Assembly: GCA_030653635.1 (NCBI GenBank)
Contig: JAURYZ010000269.1
Coordinates: 1-8,904 of the forward strand
From: Coriobacteriia bacterium
Lineage (GTDB): Bacteria; Actinomycetota; Coriobacteriia; Anaerosomatales; JAHIQC01
Direction: 5' to 3'
DNA length: 8,904 nt
Shown: positions 1 to 5,936 of the stretch, one piece after another
Numbering within the stretch: the stretch's first letter is position 1
Layout of the letters: each line of letters begins with the position of its first letter
Notes under the pieces: model-generated
What the model was told of the DNA's origin: nothing
Database searches by the model: none
What the model saw: only the letters and a program-made list of their open reading frames with translations
Program-made: the position numbers and the translations under genes

Positions 1-2
1 CC

Positions 3-77
3 GGCGTGGCGCTGCTCGTCATCCTCAATGGACTAAGGCTGCTGCGGCCCGCGAAACGCATGCCGATTTCTACCTGA
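3..77 (+). CDS. C-terminal end of a probable heavy-metal P-type ATPase (5' partial)
   Basis: Only the last 24 codons are in the window, ending at a TGA. They read GVALLVILNGLRLLRP followed by a short basic tail. The pattern of a hydrophobic stretch, then N-x-L-R-L-L-R at the very end, is typical of the last transmembrane helix of P1B-type (Zn/Cd/Cu) metal-exporting ATPases, which characteristically finish in a sequence like 'LLVVLNALRLLR'. The catalytic domains lie outside the window, so neither metal specificity nor completeness can be judged. The assignment rests on this short C-terminal signature alone. Another polytopic membrane protein is possible. Confidence 0.55.
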   Translation, partial: GVALLVILNGLRLLRPAKRMPIST

Positions 78-114
78 GATTCGTAGATAGGGATTGCGGC
101 ACGTACGTCGAAAT

Positions 115-164
115 CCACTCATGAGTCCCAGGTCCTGTATCGGTATCTTCTGGGACGTGAGTGG
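115..164. repeat. Imperfect inverted repeat in the leader of the cytochrome b gene
   Basis: CCACTC (115-120) pairs with GAGTGG (159-164), and GTCCCAG (125-131) pairs with CTGGGAC (150-156). The two stems are separated by a small asymmetric internal loop (121-124 against 157-158) and enclose an 18-base apical loop. No T-run follows, so it is a poor intrinsic terminator. It lies 37 bases after the stop of the upstream gene and about 50 bases before the cytochrome start, where it could be a weak terminator, an mRNA structure or a protein-binding site. No convincing -35/-10 pair was seen in the 78-215 gap. Confidence 0.45.
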
Positions 165-215
165 AATCAGACCGACGCCCGAAAGGTGAACGGTCCGGGG
201 GACAACGGGGGACCT

Positions 216-1037
216 ATGAACTTGGTGCAGATCAATGTGTGGCTCGACTTCGCTTTTAGCGCAATCTACGTGTGCATGCTGTTGTTCCTCACGTGGCACT
301 TCTCAATGTTCGTCATCAAGGGGCGCTTCCGAAAGGCCTTCATCGAGGGCAAGTGGCCGGAGCACGACGCGCGGCCTCCCGCGACGCCGAAGGTACTTCA
401 CGCCTTCCATATGTTCTCGATGATCATTCTCGGTTTCTCTGGGATGTACATCCGTTTCCCGTTCTTTGGCGGCGGGCGCGAGTTCATGAGAAACACCCAC
501 TACGTATTCATGTTCATCGTCATCGCAGTGCTCATCTGGCGGGTCTGGTACGCGTTCTACTCCAAGACGAATGCCGACTATCGCGAGTTCGCCATTGGCA
601 AGAAGGACATTGCTACCGCAGGCGGCGTGCTCAAGTACTACGGCTATCTGAGCGACGACAAGCCGCACGTCGCGAAGTACAACGTCATGCAGAAGATGTC
701 GTACGGCCTGTTCCTCGTCATGATGGTCGCGCAGGTGCTCACCGGCCTTCTAATCTGGCGATATGAGTTCCCGCTCATCAACGCAAGTATCTACACCGGC
801 ACGGCTGCAATCGTTGGCGCCACGGGCGTGTGGATGATCCGCATGCTGCACTACGTTCTCAACTGGGGCTTTATCATTATGACGACCGTCCACATGTACC
901 TGGCGTTCAGCGTGGACGTGCCGTGTGCGCTCGACTTCTTTGGTATCAAGGAGATGGACGTCGTAAAGGACGCTCACGGTCACGGGCATGCCGAGGAGGC
1001 ACCTGCTTTCTCGGCCGCTGCACCCGCTGCCGACTGA
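216..1037 (+). CDS. Di-heme membrane cytochrome b, FdnI/HyaC-like
   Basis: Predicted 273-residue integral membrane protein of the b-type cytochrome family that passes electrons between the quinone pool and a periplasmic-side oxidoreductase such as formate dehydrogenase-N or uptake NiFe hydrogenase. Hydrophobic segments lie near residues 13-35, 63-80, 95-115, 163-182 and 197-230. The core resembles FdnI: HAFH (62-65) before the second segment, His95 opening the third, the KYNVMQKMSYG stretch (154-164) and His212/His226, spaced 14 apart like the haem-ligand pair of FdnI and HyaC. The first helix is extra relative to FdnI. After the membrane part comes a tail with DAHGHGHAE (252-260). ATG 216 is chosen because GGGGGA (207-212) lies just upstream, although only three bases away; GTG 186 and TTG 222 are alternatives. 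No catalytic or iron-sulfur partner gene adjoins it, so the physiological partner is unknown. Confidence 0.8.
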   Translation: MNLVQINVWLDFAFSAIYVCMLLFLTWHFSMFVIKGRFRKAFIEGKWPEHDARPPATPKVLHAFHMFSMIILGFSGMYIRFPFFGGGREFMRNTHYVFMFIVIAVLIWRVWYAFYSKTNADYREFAIGKKDIATAGGVLKYYGYLSDDKPHVAKYNVMQKMSYGLFLVMMVAQVLTGLLIWRYEFPLINASIYTGTAAIVGATGVWMIRMLHYVLNWGFIIMTTVHMYLAFSVDVPCALDFFGIKEMDVVKDAHGHGHAEEAPAFSAAAPAAD

Positions 1038-1054
1038 CCGATATCCGCGACCAG

Positions 1055-1094
1055 AACGAGGGCCCTGCGCGCCGCAAGGCTCGGGGCCCTCGTT
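1055..1094 (+). terminator. Perfect 11-bp hairpin after the cytochrome gene
   Basis: AACGAGGGCCC (1055-1065) and GGGCCCTCGTT (1084-1094) form a perfect 11-bp stem around an 18-base loop, starting 17 bases after the cytochrome stop. Only two T residues close the 3' arm and no long T-run follows, so termination strength is uncertain. The Shine-Dalgarno of the next gene (AGGAGG, 1101-1106) begins six bases after the stem, so the structure could also modulate read-through or translation of that gene. Confidence 0.65.
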
Positions 1095-1113
1095 ATGTTG
1101 AGGAGGGCTGACC

Positions 1114-1464
1114 ATGGACAACGACCACTTCATGCGATTCATGGCTTCGTGGGCGCTTGTCCACGAGACTGCCGACGAGGGCTGGAAGGCCGCTGTCGAG
1201 CGTGGTTCCGCTCAGATCGAGGGGGATATGGCCGTAGGCCCTGAAGCGTTTGTGGACGGCCTTTCCGCGATGATTGCCGAGGAGAAGGAGCGCCTTAAAG
1301 CCTCACTCGCCAGCGATCAGGTCGAGCCCTCAGGGAGCCGTGCGGATGTCGCGGGGCACCTCGATCTACTCACGTTCGAGGTATCCGAACTGCGGGGCCG
1401 GCTAGAATCGATGCAGGCCTCCCTCGACGCGCTTTTGGATCAGTCCGACGATTCAGGGAAGTAG
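1114..1464 (+). CDS. Small acidic protein of unknown function with a C-terminal coiled coil
   Basis: A 116-residue soluble protein that I do not recognise. It has no signal peptide or membrane segment. The N-terminal half contains a W/F-bearing stretch (FMRFMASWALVHE, 6-18) and mixed helical sequence. Residues about 82-110 (LLTFEVSELRGRLESMQASL and following) have heptad-like hydrophobic spacing and probably form a coiled coil. It ends in an acidic, polar tail (SDDSGK). The start is well supported: AGGAGG at 1101-1106 sits seven bases before the ATG. It ends three bases before the GTG of the UbiB-like gene, whose Shine-Dalgarno (AGGGA, 1455-1459) lies inside it, so the two are almost certainly co-transcribed and perhaps translationally coupled. 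The arrangement suggests a partner or regulator of the UbiB-like protein, but nothing in the sequence proves this. Confidence 0.8.
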   Translation: MDNDHFMRFMASWALVHETADEGWKAAVERGSAQIEGDMAVGPEAFVDGLSAMIAEEKERLKASLASDQVEPSGSRADVAGHLDLLTFEVSELRGRLESMQASLDALLDQSDDSGK

Positions 1465-1467
1465 GCT

Positions 1468-2829
1468 GTGAGCGCGAGGGGCCGTCACATCGCGACTGTC
1501 GCGGGTAAGCGCTTCCTCTTCGGGCTGTGGTACGCACGTTTCGGCCTCGCGTCCGCATCGGCGCGTCGTGCCGCCTTCGCCAGGCAGACTCGCTTTGCAT
1601 GCGAGGAGCTTGGGCCTGCCTTCATCAAGCTCGGGCAACTTGCTTCGGTTCGCCCCGATATCTTCAGCGCCGAGGCCGTATTTGAGCTAGAGCGTCTTCA
1701 GGACAGCGTCCCGCCCGTTCCCATCGAGCGAATCCGCCGCGCGATACACGGGGAGTTCGGGCAGGACGCTGATGCACTCTTTGATGAGTTCGAGGACGTT
1801 CCTGTCGCGTCGGCCTCGATCGCACAAGTGCATCGTGCCAGGCTCAAGGCGGCTTACCGCCCGGTATTCGGGGCACCGATGGCAGCGGGCACCGCCATTG
1901 CGATCAAGGTCGTTCGACCGGGCGCGACTGATGACATCCGCAGCGACATCGAGCTTGCGCACAGATGGCTGCGCTGGATTCCGAGATTCGGCCTACTTGC
2001 CCGAATAGATCTCGAGGCCTTCCTCGGCGAATTTGAGGTGACGCTGCGCAGTGAAACCGATCTTCGCAACGAGGGTCGGGTAGCCGAGCGCTTCGCCTTC
2101 GATGTTCGTGACGATGAGCTGGTCCTGGTGCCGAGAGTTGTCTGGACGAGGACCACACGCCGCGTACTCACGATGGAGTTTGTAGAGGGCTGGAGATTGA
2201 CCGAGCTCACAGATGCTGAGCGCGATGGCGTCGACGCTCGTGCACTTGCGATCCATGGCGCGGACGTGTTCATGCGGCAGGTGCTTGTGCTCGGCCGTTA
2301 TCACGCCGATCTTCACCCGGCCAACCTGTTCGTGACGCCGGATTCACGGATCTGCTATCTCGATTTTGGGATAGTGGGGATTACTTTGCCGGCACAGCGC
2401 ATAGCGATAGCGCAGGTGCTGGCGGCCACCGTCTATGGTGACGCCGATCGAGCAGTTCGGTACTCACGCGAGCTGGGCCTAGAGATCCCAACATCGCAGG
2501 AGGCGGCGGTCAGAGATCGGGTCGCCGCGCTCATGAACCGCACGCTGCGCCGTCCTGGCCAGCGCGCGGATGTGCGTGGTTTCGCAATCGGGTTTCTGTC
2601 GATGCTTGCGGACTTCAAGATCGCGGTGCCGGTTGGCTATGGCCTTCTGATCAAAGCGCTCGTGACGGTGGAGGGGGTAGCTCAGGCGATTTATCCAGAC
2701 ATCGATATCACGCAGACCGCGCGACCCTTTGCGACGCGACTAATCGCCCAGGAGATGCTGCGACCGGGCCGTATTAACGCCAAGGCCCCGGAGATGCTCA
2801 GGGCCGCCATGCGCGTGCTCAGCGAGTAG
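1468..2829 (+). CDS. UbiB/AarF (ABC1) family atypical kinase-like protein
   Basis: A 453-residue member of the UbiB/ADCK protein-kinase-like family, whose characterised members are ATPases supporting isoprenoid-quinone synthesis or lipid homeostasis. The family hallmarks appear in order: the KxGQ motif in FIKLGQLASVRPDIF (residues 52-66), the Ala-rich nucleotide loop ASASIAQVH (114-122), the ATP-contacting lysine in AIAIKVV (143-149, Lys147), an acidic SETDLRNE segment (195-202), the catalytic loop HADLHPANLF (279-288, Asp281 and Asn286) and the metal-binding DFG (299-301). All expected active-site residues are present. It is shorter than Escherichia coli UbiB (about 546 residues) and ends at RAAMRVLSE without the pair of C-terminal transmembrane helices found there, so membrane attachment must differ or be absent. 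GTG 1468 is the chosen start, with AGGGA eight bases upstream. It is the second gene of a pair with the coiled-coil protein. In an organism likely to use menaquinone, its substrate is unknown. Confidence 0.9.
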   Translation: MSARGRHIATVAGKRFLFGLWYARFGLASASARRAAFARQTRFACEELGPAFIKLGQLASVRPDIFSAEAVFELERLQDSVPPVPIERIRRAIHGEFGQDADALFDEFEDVPVASASIAQVHRARLKAAYRPVFGAPMAAGTAIAIKVVRPGATDDIRSDIELAHRWLRWIPRFGLLARIDLEAFLGEFEVTLRSETDLRNEGRVAERFAFDVRDDELVLVPRVVWTRTTRRVLTMEFVEGWRLTELTDAERDGVDARALAIHGADVFMRQVLVLGRYHADLHPANLFVTPDSRICYLDFGIVGITLPAQRIAIAQVLAATVYGDADRAVRYSRELGLEIPTSQEAAVRDRVAALMNRTLRRPGQRADVRGFAIGFLSMLADFKIAVPVGYGLLIKALVTVEGVAQAIYPDIDITQTARPFATRLIAQEMLRPGRINAKAPEMLRAAMRVLSE

Positions 2830-2856
2830 GGTTCAGCGACGATGACGGATGCGTCT

Positions 2857-2888
2857 GTGAGAGGACGGGGCCGCACCCGTCCTCTCGC
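2857..2888. terminator. Bidirectional hairpin terminator between convergent genes
   Basis: GAGAGGACGGG (2859-2869) pairs perfectly with CCCGTCCTCTC (2876-2886) across a six-base loop. A G-T wobble and a further G-C pair extend the stem to 2857/2888. It sits between the stop of the UbiB-like gene (2829, + strand) and the stop of the glutamate-synthase-like gene (2893, - strand), the expected place for a shared terminator. Flanking T-tracts are weak on both strands. Confidence 0.75.
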
Positions 2889-2892
2889 TTCA

Positions 2893-4485
2893 CTACGCAT
2901 CAATAATCTTGAGCGCTTCCTCGCGGAACGCATCCATCACGTACGATATCCCGGAGACCTTCGTCGCTTCTTCGGTAAGTGAGATCAGGTCGCCGCGGCC
3001 GATGGTGTCGAGCCGCATGTTGCGCGAACCACTCATTAGCTGCTGCAGGCCGACCCTGAGCTTGTCGGAGTACGTGTAGACGGCGATCGCACCAAGAGGC
3101 ATGTTGTCGACCTCGGCACCGTACTTCGCCTTGAGAGTCTCGTACGTGACGAAGATCTCCTCCTTGGTGGTGCCGAACTCGGCGACCGTCTTTGGCAGGT
3201 CGCTCGTCTTCATCCAACGCTCGATGCTTCCGCCGACAAAGCCGGGAATCATGAGCGCGCGACCCATACAGACGGCCTTGGTATGCGGGGCGCCCATCGC
3301 AAGGACCTTGAAGATGTGGTCTTCACTCGAGAAGCCGCCCGCCATCGCGATGTCGGGGATGAAGGCTCCTTTGGCGCGTAGGCGTCCGATAAGCTCGTTG
3401 GTCATGGACTGCAGGTAGAAGGTTGGAACGCCCCACTCTTCCATCATGCGCCACGGGCTCATACCGGTGCCACCGGGGGCGCCGTCGATGGTGAGTAGAT
3501 CGATCTTGGCGTTGCTGGACCACTTAATCGCCATGGCGAGCTCGCGCATCGCGTAGGCCCCGGTCTTGAGAGTGACTCGCTTGGCGCCCAGGTCGCGCAG
3601 GCGCTGAACCTCTGTGTAGAAGCCCTCTTCGTCAATGAATCCGAGGCGGCTGTGGCGCTCGAACTGCTTGATGGCCCCGTCATGGTAAGCCGCCTGGATG
3701 GCCGGGTTGCTCGGATCCGGGGTGACGAGATAGCCGCGCCTCTGAAGCTCAAGTGCCCGCTCGAGCGAGTCGACCTTGATCTCGCCGCCGATGCACTTGG
3801 CGCCCTGGCCCCACTTGAGCTCCATGGTCTCGACGCCGAGCTTCTCGACGCAGTACTCGGCGACCCCGAGGCGCGTGTCCTCGACGTTCATCTGCACGAG
3901 GATGTCGCCGTAGCCCTCTTCGCGGTAGCGGCGATAGGCCTCGACACGCCGCTTCATGTCCGGCGCGTGGGAGACCTTCCCGTTGGCGTCAAGCTCAAGA
4001 TCGGGGTCGATGCCGCAGACGTTCTCGCCGCACACGATCGACACGCCGGATATGGCGGCTCCGATGGCGAAGCTGTCCCAGTGCTTGCGGGCGATCTCGG
4101 TCGAGCCCAGCGCACCGGTGAAGATCGGAACGCGCATCTTGATTTTGTTGGCGGTGCCGAACTCGGTCTCGGTGTCGACCATGGGGAACAACGTATTGTC
4201 CGGGGTGCCCACCACGCCTTCGGGCAGACCCTTCGCGCCGAGAGCGTAGCCCAGGATGTTGAGGTGCGAGTAGTCGATCGGGTAGTCCTTGTCGCCGCCC
4301 GCGGTCATGTCTCCGAAGGGACCGGGATAGATGACCTCGCGGCCGCGGAACGAGGACTTGAAGACCTCGCAGTTTCCTCGGCAGGTATCCAGGCAACGGG
4401 TGCATAGGCCCGAGCATGGCACCACGCTCTTGGATCGGTTCGAGGACTGCGTAGCGTCGTTTCCGTTCGGTTGTTGCAGATTCAT
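2893..4485 (-). CDS. FMN-binding glutamate-synthase-family protein with N-terminal Cys cluster
   Basis: A 530-residue protein with the FMN/synthase barrel of the glutamate synthase large subunit but without the glutamine amidotransferase domain, resembling the short, archaeal-type GltB-like proteins. Visible family features are KWGQGAKCIGGEIKV (224-238, equivalent to the 'KISQGAKPG' segment), LKTGAYAMRELAMAIKW (306-322), TIDGAPGGTGMSP (332-344) and the flavin-phosphate region AMAGGFSSEDHIFKVLAMGA (380-399) followed by MGRALMIP (407-414). The usual 3Fe-4S cysteines expected just after this point in GltB are absent. Instead, five cysteines cluster at residues 24, 28, 31, 35 and 39 and may hold an iron-sulfur centre. 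The start is supported by AGGGAGG (4492-4498) six bases upstream. It is divergent from glnA across a short shared control region, which favours a role in glutamate formation or nitrogen metabolism. N-methylglutamate synthase subunit C-like activity is an alternative. Electron donor and ammonia source are unknown. Confidence 0.85.
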   Translation of the reverse strand: MNLQQPNGNDATQSSNRSKSVVPCSGLCTRCLDTCRGNCEVFKSSFRGREVIYPGPFGDMTAGGDKDYPIDYSHLNILGYALGAKGLPEGVVGTPDNTLFPMVDTETEFGTANKIKMRVPIFTGALGSTEIARKHWDSFAIGAAISGVSIVCGENVCGIDPDLELDANGKVSHAPDMKRRVEAYRRYREEGYGDILVQMNVEDTRLGVAEYCVEKLGVETMELKWGQGAKCIGGEIKVDSLERALELQRRGYLVTPDPSNPAIQAAYHDGAIKQFERHSRLGFIDEEGFYTEVQRLRDLGAKRVTLKTGAYAMRELAMAIKWSSNAKIDLLTIDGAPGGTGMSPWRMMEEWGVPTFYLQSMTNELIGRLRAKGAFIPDIAMAGGFSSEDHIFKVLAMGAPHTKAVCMGRALMIPGFVGGSIERWMKTSDLPKTVAEFGTTKEEIFVTYETLKAKYGAEVDNMPLGAIAVYTYSDKLRVGLQQLMSGSRNMRLDTIGRGDLISLTEEATKVSGISYVMDAFREEALKIIDA

Positions 4486-4513
4486 TTGGGGCCTCCCTGC
4501 ACCGGCGAATCAT

Positions 4514-4574
4514 TTAGCTGTATCTTAGCGAAGGTACGAAACGTAGTGGAAACATAGCTGAAAACCGACCAAAA
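4514..4574. promoter_or_regulatory. Divergent control region with 11-bp phased repeats
   Basis: In the 111-base gap between the glutamate-synthase-like gene and glnA, short motifs recur at exactly 11-base steps: TTAGC at 4514 and 4525, then GAAAC at 4538 and 4549, GAAAAC at 4560 and AAAA at 4571. GAAAC spaced by six bases from its neighbour recalls half of the actinobacterial GlnR box (gTnAC-n6-GaAAC), although a clear gTnAC half is not seen. The periodicity is close to one helical turn, consistent with a protein that binds one face of the DNA or with intrinsic bending. Core promoters are not obvious. On the - strand, TAAGAT (4527-4522) is a possible -10 with TTTCCA (4552-4547) 19 bases upstream. 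Confidence 0.4.
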
Positions 4575-4581
4575 TAAAATG

Positions 4582-4587
4582 AGGGAG
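4582..4587 (+). promoter_or_regulatory. Ribosome binding site that decides the glnA start
   Basis: AGGGAG lies nine bases before ATG 4597. The in-frame ATG at 4579 is immediately upstream of this site and is itself preceded only by AAAATAAA. The downstream ATG is therefore the likelier start, and it gives an N-terminus (MPKHLRDG) that aligns in length with known type I-alpha enzymes. Confidence 0.75.
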
Positions 4588-4596
4588 AAGCAGATA

Positions 4597-5925
4597 ATGC
4601 CAAAGCATCTGCGTGATGGGGCCGTCGCGGCAATCAAGGACAAGGACATCGAGTTCGTCCATCTCTGGTTCACTGACGTCCTCGGATTCCTCAAGACGTT
4701 TGTGATCACGGCCGATGAGCTCGAGAATGCCATGGCAGAGGGGATGGGGTTCGATGGGAGCTCGATCGAGGGCTTTGCCCGCATCGAAGAGTCGGACATG
4801 ATCGCACTGCCAGATCCGACGACCCTCAAGATAATGCCGTGGCGTCAGGACGAGCAGCTCGTCGCCACCATGTTTTGCAACATCGTGCGTCCGGAAGGCG
4901 GACCTTTCGAGGGGGATCCGCGCTACGTCCTACAGCGGATGCTCGCGAAGGCCGCCGAGATGGGCTTCACTTTCAACGTGGGGCCGGAGCTCGAGTACTA
5001 CTACTTTAAAGACGATGTGAGCACCGAGGTGTTGGACAGGGCGTCGTACTTCGATATGACCACGCGCGACGTCGCTGTCGATCTTCGGAAGAAGACCGTT
5101 CGTATGCTGAAGGCATTCGGTATCACTGTCGAGTACAGTCATCACGAGGTCGGACCTAGCCAGCATGAGATAGATCTGCGCTATGGTGAGGCGCTCGCCA
5201 TGGCCGACGCCGTGATGACGTATAGACTTGTGGTGAAGGAAGTCGCACAGATGAACGGCGTCTACGCGACATTCATGCCCAAGCCGATGTACGGCGAGGC
5301 GGGCAGCGGCATGCACGTTCATCAGTCATTATTCAAAGGCGACAGCAACGCTTTCTATGATCCATCAGACGAGTTCCATTTGTCAGCCATCGCAAAGAGC
5401 TACATCGCGGGCTTGCTTCATCATGCGCCCGCGTTCACTGCCATCACCAATCAGTGGGTCAATTCCTACAAGCGGCTTGTCTCCGGCTATGAGGCACCGG
5501 TTCACATCTGCTGGGCGCACAGGAATCGCTCTGCGTTGGTACGAGTGCCGATGTACAAGCCGGGCAAGGAGAAGGCCACCCGTATAGAGCTTCGTTCCCC
5601 GGATCCCGCGTGCAATCCGTACCTTGCCTTCGCGGTAATGCTGGCGGCGGGTCTAGACGGTATCGAGAAGGGGATGACCCTACCTGACGATGTGGTCGAA
5701 GACGTGTACGAGATGTCGGACGCGCGTCGTGCGGAGCTTGGCATCGGACGGCTTCCTGGGGATCTCGACGAAGCGATTCGCGAGATGGAGAAGAGCGAGT
5801 TGGTTCGCGAGGCACTTGGCGACAAGGTCTTCGAGTACTTCCTGCGCAACAAGAAGGCTGAGTGGCACGATTACCACACGCGGGTTACGCCGTTCGAGCT
5901 CGAGGAGTACCTGCCGCTTCTGTAG
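4597..5925 (+). CDS. glnA: Glutamine synthetase, type I-alpha
   Basis: Cytoplasmic ATP-dependent ligase that makes glutamine from glutamate and ammonium; 442 residues from ATG 4597, the normal length for the GSI-alpha class. Recognisable motifs are FDGSSIEGFARIEESDM (52-68), GPELEYYYF (129-137, metal-binding glutamate), the catalytic segment GSGMHVHQSLF, NQWVNSYKRLVSGYEAP (including the glutamate flap), HRNRSALVRVP, RIELRSPDPACNPYLAF and the C-terminal HTRVTPFELEEYLPLL. Arg62 falls at the same position as the Bacillus subtilis Arg62 that mediates glutamine feedback inhibition. The adenylylation-site region (NLYDLPPEE-like) of beta-type enzymes is not present, so control by adenylylation is unlikely; feedback inhibition and transcriptional control from the shared upstream region are more probable. 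It is divergent from the glutamate-synthase-like gene and converges on larE with an 11-base gap and no evident terminator. Confidence 0.96.
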   Translation: MPKHLRDGAVAAIKDKDIEFVHLWFTDVLGFLKTFVITADELENAMAEGMGFDGSSIEGFARIEESDMIALPDPTTLKIMPWRQDEQLVATMFCNIVRPEGGPFEGDPRYVLQRMLAKAAEMGFTFNVGPELEYYYFKDDVSTEVLDRASYFDMTTRDVAVDLRKKTVRMLKAFGITVEYSHHEVGPSQHEIDLRYGEALAMADAVMTYRLVVKEVAQMNGVYATFMPKPMYGEAGSGMHVHQSLFKGDSNAFYDPSDEFHLSAIAKSYIAGLLHHAPAFTAITNQWVNSYKRLVSGYEAPVHICWAHRNRSALVRVPMYKPGKEKATRIELRSPDPACNPYLAFAVMLAAGLDGIEKGMTLPDDVVEDVYEMSDARRAELGIGRLPGDLDEAIREMEKSELVREALGDKVFEYFLRNKKAEWHDYHTRVTPFELEEYLPLL

Positions 5926-5936
5926 AGAGCGCTTGG

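Noticed and set aside
186..215. GTG 186 as the cytochrome b start, adding ten residues
   Set aside because: It has no ribosome binding site at proper spacing, and the added residues (G/P/D-rich) come from the G-rich leader. ATG 216 is preferred.
3652..4407. Long + strand reading frame of 251 codons antisense to the glutamate-synthase-like gene
   Set aside because: It has no family resemblance and lies wholly inside a well-supported gene on the other strand. Such long shadows are expected in high-GC coding DNA.
4579..4596. ATG 4579 as the glnA start, adding six residues
   Set aside because: The only good Shine-Dalgarno (4582-4587) lies downstream of it and serves ATG 4597.
4486..4596. Bacillus-type TnrA/GlnR box (TGTNA-N7-TNACA) controlling glnA
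   Set aside because: No such inverted repeat was found in the gap. The 11-bp direct series is the only clear pattern.
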